Assembly (NCBI GenBank): GCA_021816695.1
Contig: JAKAXE010000010.1
Coordinates: 1 to 47,355, forward strand
DNA length: 47,355 nt
Direction: 5' to 3'
Origin: a bacterium
GTDB taxonomy: Bacteria > Chloroflexota > Dormibacteria > Aeolococcales > Bog-877
A program made the position numbers and the translations under genes. A model generated the notes under the pieces. It saw nothing but the letters and a program-made list of their open reading frames with translations. It was not told the DNA's origin and did no database searches. Below, piece after piece: positions 16,879-24,539 of this stretch (position 1 is its first letter; each line of letters starts with the position of its first letter).

Positions 16879-18276
16879 TCAGGACTGACCCCCGGAGGTG
16901 GACGGGGCGGGGCTCTCGGCGGGCCTCATCCGCTGGGAGGCGTAGTAGAGTCCCCCGCCGACGATGAGCCCGATGATCCAGGCGATGTCTCCACCCCCCA
17001 GCGCCTTGGCCACCGGCCCCTCGAAGAAGGAGGAGTTCATGAAGGGCAGCTCCACCACCACGGTGACGGCGTAGATGGCGATGGCCGGCCAGTTGACCCG
17101 GCCGTAGGGGCCGTCGACCTTGAAAATCCCCTCGATGTCGTACTTGCCGTGGCGGACGAGGTAGTAGTCGGTGAGGTTGATGGCGGTCCAGGGGACCAGG
17201 AAGTAGAGCAGGAAGAGGACGAAGTTGGTGAGGTTGGTGAGGAAGTTGGAGCTGGCCGCGATGGCGATCACGGTGGCCACGGCGGCCACGATCGTGGTCG
17301 CGATCACCCGGCCCTTGACCCCAGCGGCCAGCTTTCCCGATGGGGAGAGGCTGGTGAAGGCGGTGAGGAAGGCTCCGTACAGGTTCTCCAGGTTGGCCGC
17401 GAAGACCCCGAGCACGATCACGAGGAGGAAGAGCCACTTCACCTGCGGGAAGAGCCCTGAGAGGTAGTCGGGGGCGTTGCTGGAGATCTGGCTCTCGGCG
17501 ACCACGGCAGCCACCGCGCCCACGATCATGATGAAGCAGGCACCCACCGCCGAGCCCAGATAGGTGAACCAGAAGGTTCGGGCGGAGCGGGTGGCCTTCG
17601 GCAGGTAGCGCGAGTAGTCGGAGACGTACGGGGCCCAGGTGATCTGCCAGGCGGCGAAGATGGAGGTCACGAGCAGGACGGTGCCCAGGGTGACGGTGGA
17701 CTTGGCCGGGTGGGCGGGCATCATCCCCGCCAACTTCACCAGGAGAACCAGGAAGATCACGAAGGAGAGCACCGACACCACCCGGTCGTAGGCGTGAAAC
17801 AGGTCATAGCCCACCCAGGTGATGAGCAGGACCAAGGCGTCGGCGGCCACGATCCCGACCGGGGTGGAGACGTGGAAGAGGCTCCCGATCGCCTGGCCCC
17901 CCAGGATCCCGGAGCTGACGAAGAAGCCGATGTACATCACAAGCACCACCACCACCGGGAGGGTGGCCCCGAACATCCCGAACTGGGCGCGGCTCTGGAT
18001 CATCTGGGGGATCCCCATCTTGGGGCCCTGGATCGAGTGGTAAGCCATGAAGAGGCCGCCCAGGAGGTTGCCCACCAGGATGGTGATGATGGCCCAGGGC
18101 AGGTTGAGGCCCAGGACCACCGCCAACGCTCCCGTGGCCACGGCAGTGATCTGCACGTTGCTGGCGAACCACAGGGTGAAGAGAGTGTTGGGCCGGCCAT
18201 GACGTTCACTCTCCGGGATGTAGTCGATGGAGCGCTGCTCCAGGCCGATTCCGCCCTGCCGTGGCGAGTCTGCCAT
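16879..18276 (-). CDS. NCS1-family permease (purine-cytosine permease/cytosine-hydantoin type)
   Basis: A 465-residue protein with about twelve hydrophobic segments of the nucleobase-cation-symport-1 family. Typical elements are the first helix with NTLFTLWFASNVQITAV, the GPKMGIPQMIQSRAQFG segment after helix 2, WAPYVSDYSRYLP before helix 7, and PWTAINLTDYYLVRHGKYD toward the end. Family members import purines, cytosine, allantoin, hydantoins and thiamine-like rings. Here it is the first gene of an operon with an FMN hydroxyacid dehydrogenase and hutH, so the likely cargo is an imidazole compound: histidine, urocanate or imidazolelactate (inference). The start ATG has a good AGGAG site, and a 66-base leader follows the heptad promoter. 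The 64-bp gap to the next gene has no terminator. Confidence 0.9.
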   Translation of the reverse strand: MADSPRQGGIGLEQRSIDYIPESERHGRPNTLFTLWFASNVQITAVATGALAVVLGLNLPWAIITILVGNLLGGLFMAYHSIQGPKMGIPQMIQSRAQFGMFGATLPVVVVLVMYIGFFVSSGILGGQAIGSLFHVSTPVGIVAADALVLLITWVGYDLFHAYDRVVSVLSFVIFLVLLVKLAGMMPAHPAKSTVTLGTVLLVTSIFAAWQITWAPYVSDYSRYLPKATRSARTFWFTYLGSAVGACFIMIVGAVAAVVAESQISSNAPDYLSGLFPQVKWLFLLVIVLGVFAANLENLYGAFLTAFTSLSPSGKLAAGVKGRVIATTIVAAVATVIAIAASSNFLTNLTNFVLFLLYFLVPWTAINLTDYYLVRHGKYDIEGIFKVDGPYGRVNWPAIAIYAVTVVVELPFMNSSFFEGPVAKALGGGDIAWIIGLIVGGGLYYASQRMRPAESPAPSTSGGQS

Positions 18277-18348
18277 GCCACTTCTCCTCCCTTCCGGCCG
18301 CGCTCGGGGTCCGGGTCCTACTGACCCGGCTCTGCCCCATGGCAGCGA

Positions 18349-18398
18349 ACTGTAGCCAACGCGGGACCCACCGTCAAGGGCAAAAAGTCAAAAGTCAA
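18349..18398 (-). promoter_or_regulatory. NCS1-hutH operon promoter with heptad repeat array (site B)
   Basis: On the plus strand, units with a 7-bp period occur at 18373 (GTCAA), 18380 (GCAAA, degenerate), 18387 (GTCAA) and 18394 (GTCAA). On the minus strand the proximal unit is the -35 TTGACG (18377-18372), followed by a 17-bp spacer and TACAGT (18354-18349). It is the best formed of the three related promoters. It also lies just upstream of the divergent GH88/105 gene, which could share the control. Confidence 0.75.
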
Positions 18399-18434
18399 TG
18401 GCGCCGGACAGCGGGCGTCGTAGGATGCCCCCGT

Positions 18435-19466
18435 ATGAAGGACCTCTCGGAGGTTACCTCGCGGGTCGCCCGGCGCACCTTGAGCTGGCCGCTGGGGCAT
18501 TGGTACTGGGGCGACGCCATCTGCGTCGACGGCCTGCTGGCGGCCGGAGAAAACCTCCCGGAGGCTCGGGAGCGGGCGGCCCAACTGCTGCGCTTCTGGG
18601 TCGAGCGCGTGCCCCGCGGATACCACGACGCCCTGGGACCGGGGGCCGCCATCGCCTCCCTGGTCCAACAGGGGGAGCTTCCCCCAGCCGCCGCCGACCG
18701 CTTCCTGGAGTCGGTGGAGGCGCTGCCCCAGCTGTACCCGGGGGTGCCGGCGCTGGAGCCCCACCTTCCCCGGTTCCGGTTCGGACTCTGCATCGACGCC
18801 GTCTACCACCTCCCCCCCGCCCTGGCGGCGCTCGGACGGCTGCGCTCAGATGAGCGGCTGATGGACCGGGGCGCCCAGATGGCGCTTCTGATGTTGGAGC
18901 GGCTCCGCTTCCCCGGCGGGTTCGCCCACTGGTATGACGTCGCCGAGGACCGCAACAATGAGGTGGCGTGGAGCCGGGGGGCGGGCTGGGCGCTGCTCGG
19001 GCTTCTGGACACCGCCGCCCTCTGTGAGGATCGGGCGGTGCGGGACGACCTGATCTCGGCCGCAGCGGAGCTGGGCGCCGCCGTCTCGGATGGGGCTGGT
19101 CCGGATGGCTGGGGCCCGGTCCTGGGCCGCCCCGACCTTCCCCGGGAGAGCTCGGTCGCCGCCTTCTATCTGGCGGCCACGCGCCACCCTGCCTCGCCAC
19201 TGCCGAACCGGCATGACCTCCACCGGCCGGCTTTGGATCAACTTCTGGGGGCCGTTGACGGGCAGGGTGTGATTCGGGGAGTGAGCGCGGACGTGCTGCC
19301 GAGCTGGGACCCGCCTTCGTACGAGTCCTTCGTCACCGAGCCATCGCCTTGGGGCCAGGGTGTGGCGCTCCGGGCGCTGGCGGCGCTCTCAGGAGGGCAC
19401 TTCGTGCCCGGCCTGCCACCTGGGTCCGCCACGGCGGGTCAGGCGGGCCGGTCTCCCCGGAGGTAG
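18435..19466 (+). CDS. GH88/GH105-like glycosidase (unsaturated uronyl hydrolase, YteR-like)
   Basis: A 343-residue protein with the (alpha/alpha)6-barrel signature of families GH88/GH105, whose members remove unsaturated galacturonyl or glucuronyl residues from lyase products. Visible features: WYWGDAICVDGLLAAG near 17-32, CIDAVYHLPPALAALGRL with a candidate catalytic aspartate near 120, GGFAHWYDV, AWSRGAGWALLGLLDT (the conserved WxRGxGW motif), and PWGQGVALRAL at the C-terminus. No signal peptide is evident, so the product is probably cytoplasmic. The start is taken at ATG 18435, eight bases after a TAGGAT hexamer (leaderless pattern). The 3-prime end overlaps the aminotransferase gene by 28 bp, tail to tail. 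No pectin or glycan genes are nearby, so its place here is unexplained. Confidence 0.75.
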   Translation: MKDLSEVTSRVARRTLSWPLGHWYWGDAICVDGLLAAGENLPEARERAAQLLRFWVERVPRGYHDALGPGAAIASLVQQGELPPAAADRFLESVEALPQLYPGVPALEPHLPRFRFGLCIDAVYHLPPALAALGRLRSDERLMDRGAQMALLMLERLRFPGGFAHWYDVAEDRNNEVAWSRGAGWALLGLLDTAALCEDRAVRDDLISAAAELGAAVSDGAGPDGWGPVLGRPDLPRESSVAAFYLAATRHPASPLPNRHDLHRPALDQLLGAVDGQGVIRGVSADVLPSWDPPSYESFVTEPSPWGQGVALRALAALSGGHFVPGLPPGSATAGQAGRSPRR

Positions 19467-20527
19467 GCGGCCGCTGCCTCCAGCACCGCCTGGTTCTCCT
19501 CGGGCAGACCGACCGTCACCCGCACCCCCTCGCCCGCGAAGCAGCGGACGCTCACGCCGGCGCCGGAGCAGGCGGAGGCGAATTCCGAAGACCGCTCCCC
19601 CAGAGGCAGCCAGAGGAAGTTGGCCCGGGAGGTCGGCACCTGGAAGCCCAGCTCCCGCAAGCTTGTCGCCAGCCGGTCGCGCTCCGCCACCAGCAGCCCG
19701 GCGCGGCGGCTCAGCTCCGCCTCCAGGTCCAGGGCGGCGAGGGCGCCGGCCTGGGCGGGAGCGGTCAAGGTGAAGGGGATGGCCACCGCCTCCAGGGTGG
19801 CCACGACCTCGGGGTGGGCGGCGCACCAGCCCACCCGCATCCCCGCCAGCGCAAAGGCCTTGGAGAACGTGCGCAACACCACCAGATTGGGGAGCTCCGA
19901 GCGCAGCTGGAGGGCCCGCGAGGCGGCCTCCGGGTCACCGAACTCGCAATACGCCTGGTCCAGGACCAGGAGGCAGGTCGGGGGGAGGCCGCGGGCGAAG
20001 GCCTCCACCTCAGTGGGGTCCAGACTGGTGCCGGTCGGATTGTTGGGGTCGGCGAGGAGAACGACCCGGGTCTCGGCAGAGACCGCCCGCAAGAGTCCCG
20101 CAAGGTCGATCCGGTGGTCTACGAGCGGGACCGGCACCGGCCTCGCCCCGCTGCTGCCCACCAGGATTGGGTAGGCTTCATAGGAGCGCCACCCGTAGAC
20201 CACCGAGGCGCCGGGCCCGGCGTAGGCCAGCAGCAGGTCGCGAAGCAGCTCCAGCGACCCGCCGGCCACCCCCACCTCCCCGGGATGAAGTGAGTGCCTC
20301 TCGGCCAGCCGGAGGACCAGCTCCTCGCCCGGTGGCGGGTAGCGGTTGGCGGTCGCGCAGGCGGCGGCCATCGCCGCCACCATCTCCTCCGGGAGCGCGA
20401 ACGGGGACTCGTTGGAGCTGAGCTTGTAGCCGGCGCGGCCATCCACCTGACCCGCCGGCGTCCCCGGGACGTAGCGTGGCAGCCGGGAGATCTCCTTCCG
20501 TGGGGAAGGCGGGGATTCCCCCTTCAT
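19439..20527 (-). CDS. HisC-like class I/II aminotransferase (histidinol-phosphate/aromatic type)
   Basis: A 362-residue pyridoxal-phosphate enzyme of the HisC branch, which normally transaminates histidinol phosphate/imidazole acetol phosphate and often aromatic or histidine-like substrates. Seen: KLSSNESPFALP (35-46), DPNNPTGTSLDP (160-171), LDQAYCEFGD (189-198), and FSKAFALAGMRVGW with the PLP-binding Lys223 and Arg231. A conserved arginine lies near the end in GVRVTVGLPEEN. The ATG at 20527 overlaps the stop of the FAD dehydrogenase (ATGA). Other his biosynthesis genes are absent, and the operon is led by a GntR regulator with a hut-type promoter. I infer a catabolic role, interconverting imidazolepyruvate and histidine, rather than biosynthesis, but a genuine HisC cannot be excluded. 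Confidence 0.87.
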   Translation of the reverse strand: MKGESPPSPRKEISRLPRYVPGTPAGQVDGRAGYKLSSNESPFALPEEMVAAMAAACATANRYPPPGEELVLRLAERHSLHPGEVGVAGGSLELLRDLLLAYAGPGASVVYGWRSYEAYPILVGSSGARPVPVPLVDHRIDLAGLLRAVSAETRVVLLADPNNPTGTSLDPTEVEAFARGLPPTCLLVLDQAYCEFGDPEAASRALQLRSELPNLVVLRTFSKAFALAGMRVGWCAAHPEVVATLEAVAIPFTLTAPAQAGALAALDLEAELSRRAGLLVAERDRLATSLRELGFQVPTSRANFLWLPLGERSSEFASACSGAGVSVRCFAGEGVRVTVGLPEENQAVLEAAAAYLRGDRPA

Positions 20528-21912
20528 TCCTCCACCCCCAGCACCTTGCCCGGGTTGAGGATGCCGAGCGGGTCGAGGGTGGCCTTCAGCTGGCGCATCA
20601 GCCCCACGCCGGTGGGGTGCTCCTGGAGGAGGAACGGGGCCTTGCCGATCCCGACGCCGTGCTCGCCGGTGCAGGTCCCGCCCATCCGCAGCGCCCGCTG
20701 CACCATCCGGGAATGGAGCGCGTCTGCCTCCTTGAGCTGCTCCACCTCCCCCTCCTCGAGGACGAAGGAGAGGTGGAAGTTGCCGTCGCCGACGTGGCCC
20801 ACGATGGGGGCCAGCACCCGGCTCCCCTCCAGTTCCGCCTTGGTCTCCAGGAGGCAGTCGGCCAGCCGGGAGATGGGCACGCAGACGTCGGTGGACCACG
20901 TCCTCGCGTGGGGACGAAGTGCCTTCGCCGCGTACAGCGCGTGATGGCGCCTCTCCCAGAGCTGGCTTCGCTCCTCCGGGGTGGCTTTCTCCTCCAGCCG
21001 GCCGCCCCGGGCCCCCACCACCTGTGCCACCTCGCGGACCTGCTCGGCCACCGCCCCCTTGGCACCATGGAACTCCAGCAGCAGGGTGGGCGTGACCGGG
21101 CTATCCGTCCCTTGGTAGCGATTGATGGCGTCCACCATCACCTCGTCCAGGAGCTCGATGCGGGCGACCGGGATGCCCAGCTGGATGACCTCGATGACCG
21201 CCGTGACGGCCGAGCGCAGGTCGGGCATCGGGCAGACCGCCGCGGCGACGGCCTCCGGCAGGGGCTGCACCCGCAGGGTCACCTCGACGACCACCCCCAG
21301 GGTGCCCTCTGACCCGGTGAAGAGGTGGGTCAGGTCGTAGCCGGCGCTGGACTTGCGGGCCCGGCCGCCCGTGGTCACCACCTCCCCACTGGCCAGCACC
21401 ACCTTGAGTCCCAAAACGTTGCTGGCCATGGTCCCGTAGCGGACCGCCATGGTGCCGCTGGCTCGGGTGGCCACCATCCCTCCCAGGGTTGGGTCGGAAC
21501 CGGGGTCCACGGGGAAGAAGAGGCCCAGCGGCCCCAGCTCCGAGTTGAGCTGGCTGAGGGTCACCCCGGCCTCCACGGTCACGTCCAGATCCTCCTGTCC
21601 CACCCGCAGCACCCGGTTCATCCCGCTGAGATCGAGGCTGACCCCTCCGCGGGTGGGTATGGCCCCGCCCTCAAGCCCGGTCCCTGCCCCGAAGGGGATC
21701 ACGGGACTGAGGTGCCGACGGCAAACCTCGAGCACCGCCTGCACGTCCTCCACGCTCTGGCACCGCACGACCGCCCAGGGGGCTCCTGCCTCATGGTGAG
21801 ACTCGTCCCGGCTATGGCCCTCCAGGTCCGACGGGCTCTGGCTGAGACGCCCGCCCACTCGCTCGGCGAGTTCGGAGATCAGCTCTCCGGGTACCTCACT
21901 CGCCTGCGGCAC
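20524..21912 (-). CDS. FAD-linked D-2-hydroxyacid dehydrogenase (GlcD/D-lactate dehydrogenase family)
   Basis: A 462-residue flavoprotein of the GlcD/DLD family (FAD-binding type 4 domain then FAD-oxidase C-terminal domain). The FAD loop PFGAGTGLEGGAIP is near 72-85, with VDPGSDPTLGGMVATRASG and NVLGLKVVLASGEV after it. The C-terminal half has HVGDGNFHLSF and TGEHGVGIGK, the metal/substrate histidines of D-2-hydroxyacid oxidisers. The gene needs the GTG at 21912, which lies 14 bases inside the gntR frame and has AGGA upstream. A longer in-frame reading upstream is not protein-like. As the D-specific partner of the L-type FMN enzyme in a co-regulated operon, it may oxidise D-imidazolelactate (inference). 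D-lactate or glycolate are alternatives. Confidence 0.88.
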   Translation of the reverse strand: MPQASEVPGELISELAERVGGRLSQSPSDLEGHSRDESHHEAGAPWAVVRCQSVEDVQAVLEVCRRHLSPVIPFGAGTGLEGGAIPTRGGVSLDLSGMNRVLRVGQEDLDVTVEAGVTLSQLNSELGPLGLFFPVDPGSDPTLGGMVATRASGTMAVRYGTMASNVLGLKVVLASGEVVTTGGRARKSSAGYDLTHLFTGSEGTLGVVVEVTLRVQPLPEAVAAAVCPMPDLRSAVTAVIEVIQLGIPVARIELLDEVMVDAINRYQGTDSPVTPTLLLEFHGAKGAVAEQVREVAQVVGARGGRLEEKATPEERSQLWERRHHALYAAKALRPHARTWSTDVCVPISRLADCLLETKAELEGSRVLAPIVGHVGDGNFHLSFVLEEGEVEQLKEADALHSRMVQRALRMGGTCTGEHGVGIGKAPFLLQEHPTGVGLMRQLKATLDPLGILNPGKVLGVEE

Positions 21913-22633
21913 GGGCCGCCATCCTGGCCCCGTTGGGGGCCGGCTCCGGTCCCAACATGGGGGCGACCCGCTCCACCGTCCACTCCAGAAGATCCCGGGC
22001 CATTCGCGCCGCCGCTGCTCCGTCCCGGTGGGCGCAGGCCTCGAAGAAGGCGGTCTGGTGCTGGAAGTCATCGTGGGCGTTCATCCCCTGGGCCAGGGCC
22101 AGCCGGAAGTAGCGCTCTGCCTGGCGTCGGTAAGAACGGATCTCCTGAAGGAGCCGCGGGTGCAGCGCGGCCTCATAGCAGATCTCGTGCATGGACCACT
22201 CCGTGTCCAGGTACTGGGGGAGGGTGCGGAGGTCGTCGTGATCGAGGGTACCGAGCTTGCTGACCAGCCCGCGCATCCGCTCGATCTCCATATCGGTCAG
22301 CCGCGGGGCGCCGCGGCCGGCGGCCACGCTCTCCAATCCCACCCGTACCGCGTAGATGTCCAGGAGATCGTCCACGGACAGCGGCGCCACGGTGGATCCC
22401 TTGCCGCGCTGGTGCACGACGAGACCCTCCGCCCGGAGCCGTTCCACGGCAACCCTCACCGGGGTCGTGCTCACACCCAGCTGGGCGGCCAGGTCGTTCA
22501 GCCGCAGCGGCGATCCCGGGGGGAGCTGGCGGAGGATCAGCCGGCGCAGATGGGAATACACGGCGTCGGTGACCGAAGAGACCTCCAGCTGGGCGGCATG
22601 CCGTCCGGAACCTGCTGCGTTGCCCTGGGTCAT
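21896..22633 (-). CDS. GntR-family (FadR/FCD subfamily) transcriptional regulator
   Basis: A 245-residue repressor-type protein. The N-terminal winged helix-turn-helix (about residues 18-85) contains VYSHLRRLILRQLPPGSPL, LNDLAAQLGVSTTPVRVAVERLRAEGLV and a wing QRGKGSTVAPL. The C-terminal FCD all-helical ligand domain (about 95-230) retains the likely metal-binding residues in SMHEICYEAA and FQHQTAFFEA. FCD regulators often sense organic acids, including 2-hydroxyacids and histidine-pathway intermediates. It is the first gene of an operon with the FAD dehydrogenase and aminotransferase and so is probably autoregulated. The heptad direct repeats in the promoters do not look like the inverted repeats usually bound by GntR proteins, so a second regulator may be involved. 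The ATG has GGGAGG upstream. Confidence 0.9.
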   Translation of the reverse strand: MTQGNAAGSGRHAAQLEVSSVTDAVYSHLRRLILRQLPPGSPLRLNDLAAQLGVSTTPVRVAVERLRAEGLVVHQRGKGSTVAPLSVDDLLDIYAVRVGLESVAAGRGAPRLTDMEIERMRGLVSKLGTLDHDDLRTLPQYLDTEWSMHEICYEAALHPRLLQEIRSYRRQAERYFRLALAQGMNAHDDFQHQTAFFEACAHRDGAAAARMARDLLEWTVERVAPMLGPEPAPNGARMAARAAGE

Positions 22634-22679
22634 GGCGCCTCCCCGTGCGGCCCTGCGGCGGTCACCGCCCGACGCCGAG

Positions 22680-22729
22680 ACTCTACATCAGAAGGGGAGA
22701 CGCGTCAAGAACAAAAAGTCAAAGATCCC
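22680..22729 (-). promoter_or_regulatory. gntR operon promoter with heptad repeat array (site C)
   Basis: Plus-strand units at 22704 (GTCAA), 22711 (ACAAA, degenerate), 22718 (GTCAA) and 22725 (ATCCC, weak) keep the 7-bp phase. On the minus strand TTGACG (22708-22703), a 17-bp spacer and TAGAGT (22685-22680) form the core promoter, followed by a 40-base leader to gntR. The spacer and unit positions match site B exactly. Confidence 0.72.
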
Positions 22730-22900
22730 GCCGTCCAGCGAAGACCCTCCGGGAGTTGCGGAGCTGACCGGCCGGATGTGGCTATGGGGATCTTAGGGAC
22801 CCGCGCCGGGACCCGGCCGGCTGCCCGTCCCGGCCCACCTTCCCGGACCTTGCCGGCGACCCGGGCGGAGGGGCCACCTTGCGGAGTTGGCTCCGCTATC

Positions 22901-24298
22901 ATGCCGACCGTGCCCAGTCGAACGTTTCCCAAAGCCGCGCTGGCGGCCGCGGCGACCGCGGGACTCCTCCTGGCAAGTGGGCTGCTCAGCGTCCAAGACG
23001 TCCTGGCTGGCCCGCCGGCCGGTGGCGGTCTGCGCGACACCACCCCGGGGCAGCTGGCCTACCAGGTGGGCCCGGGGGTTAGTCAGCTGCTGGTCACGGT
23101 GGTGGGGGGCATCGGCGGATCGACGACGGACTCCATCCTGGGGTCCGTCGAAACCACGCCCGGAGGCCCGGCCGGCGAGGTTCAGGGCCTGCTGGCCGTG
23201 ACCCCGGGCGAGACCCTCTACCTGGAAGTCGGAGCCAACGGCGCCTCCTCGCCGGGCGTGTCCGCCCAGGGCGGCGGGGGCGCTGGGGGGCCGACTTACA
23301 TTCCGAGCGCCGGGTACGCCGGCTTCACCGCCTCCGGGGGAGCTGCGGGCGGTGGCGCCAGCGACATCCAGCTTTGCGCGGCGGCCAGCTGCAACCCGGC
23401 TAACTTCGGCACCAGCAGCGACCCCCGTCTGGTGGTCGCAGGAGGCGGCGGGGGAGCCGGCGATCTCAATTCAGATGCCGGAGGGTTCGGCGGGCGCGGT
23501 GGGAACCCGGCCTACCCCGGCAGCGGCGGTCTCTCCGAGCTCGGGTACACCACCATGGGTGGCCCGGGGAGCGCTGGCAGCGCTTCGATTGGGGGCCACG
23601 GTGGGCTCGGGGGGCAGGGTTTCGGAGGGTCGAACAACGGCAATCCCGGCACCGCGGGCGGAGCGACCTCCGGCGGGGCGGGAGGGGCTGGCTCGACCGC
23701 GGGCGGCGCTGGAGGCGGCGGAGGAGGTGGCGGCTTCTACGCCGGGGGCGGTGGCGGGGGCGGGGGCTTCGGCAACGGCGGGACCGGGGGCTGGGGGGCC
23801 GGCGGTGGCGGCGGGGGTGGCGAGAGCTACGCCGGGCCGCAGCTGTCGCAGGTGACCTTCGGCAACTTCACCAGCGGCACCCCGTTCATCCAGATCCAGT
23901 ACCCCAGCGTGACCTCTCTGGCGGTGCAGCCGGCCACCTCCGGACCATCCGGTTCTGCGGTGACGGTAACTGCCACCGTCTCGTCCGTCGATGGGGGCAC
24001 ACCCACCGGCTCGGTCGTGGTCACCGTGGGCGGGGGATCCTCCTGTACGGCAGTGCTCAGCCAGGGGCGTGGCAGTTGCGCCCTCACCCTGCCGGCTGCC
24101 GGAGCGACCGAGTTCACCGCCGCCTACTCCGGGGATACGACCTACGCGGCCAGCACGACGACCCTGGCGTACCAGGTGACGGTGCCGGTTCCAGCGGCTG
24201 GGGCTGCGCTTCCCCTGGCCCCCTCTTCCTTGTTGGTTCTCCTGGGCGGGATGCTGCTGGTGAGCACGTACTGGCCCGGCCGGCGCCGCGTGGGCTGA
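22901..24298 (+). CDS. secreted glycine-rich surface protein with ALK-type Gly-rich domain, Ig-like domain and C-terminal anchor
   Basis: A 465-residue protein with an N-terminal signal segment (ALAAAATAGLLLASGLL). Its domain of about 270 residues closely resembles the glycine-rich domain of receptor ALK/LTK and bacterial PF12810-like proteins: GQLAYQVGPGVSQLLVTVVGG, then GETLYLEVGANG, GGGASDIQL, DPRLVVAGGGGGAG and GGGGGGGGFYAGGGGG near residues 270-310. Such domains pack long glycine tracts as polyglycine-II helices. A Big-type Ig-like domain follows (about 345-430; TGSVVVTVGGG...FTAAYSGDTTYAAS). A hydrophobic segment with a basic tail (LVLLGGMLLVSTYW then RRR) probably anchors it in the membrane. 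The ATG at 22901 overlaps a TATCAT hexamer; if that is the -10 element, the leaderless start would be the in-frame GTG at 22910. No sortase motif is seen. Downstream, 24299-24539 holds nothing I can name. Confidence 0.8.
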   Translation: MPTVPSRTFPKAALAAAATAGLLLASGLLSVQDVLAGPPAGGGLRDTTPGQLAYQVGPGVSQLLVTVVGGIGGSTTDSILGSVETTPGGPAGEVQGLLAVTPGETLYLEVGANGASSPGVSAQGGGGAGGPTYIPSAGYAGFTASGGAAGGGASDIQLCAAASCNPANFGTSSDPRLVVAGGGGGAGDLNSDAGGFGGRGGNPAYPGSGGLSELGYTTMGGPGSAGSASIGGHGGLGGQGFGGSNNGNPGTAGGATSGGAGGAGSTAGGAGGGGGGGGFYAGGGGGGGGFGNGGTGGWGAGGGGGGGESYAGPQLSQVTFGNFTSGTPFIQIQYPSVTSLAVQPATSGPSGSAVTVTATVSSVDGGTPTGSVVVTVGGGSSCTAVLSQGRGSCALTLPAAGATEFTAAYSGDTTYAASTTTLAYQVTVPVPAAGAALPLAPSSLLVLLGGMLLVSTYWPGRRRVG

Positions 24299-24539
24299 CC
24301 GCCGCGGCCGTCCTGGCCGGTTCGGCGACCGTCTCTCCCCCAACGTTCAAGATCTTCCCGCCCCGCGGAGACCGGCAGCCGGGGGCCGAATTGGACCTCC
24401 ACTGAGCCAATGCTGGCATCTGCAACCGCTCAACCCCTCTTCGTGCCGGTCCGGGCTTCCTAATCGGCCCCGGGACCGCCAGGCGCCCAGATCCCACCCG
24501 CCTGCGCCCATCCCGCGCCGCGTTGTGAGGGGGACCGGG

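Noticed and set aside
18261-18434. Upstream extension of the GH88/105 frame
   Set aside because: It covers the NCS1 promoter and would start inside the divergent gene; the leaderless ATG at 18435 is better.
20528-20899. N-terminal extension of the HisC-like frame
   Set aside because: The upstream frame overlaps the FAD dehydrogenase gene and reads as low-complexity shadow. The ATG at 20527 overlaps the upstream stop as expected for an operon.
21913-22071. N-terminal extension of the FAD dehydrogenase frame
   Set aside because: It lies inside gntR in another frame and has no FAD-domain resemblance; GTG 21912 gives the normal family length.
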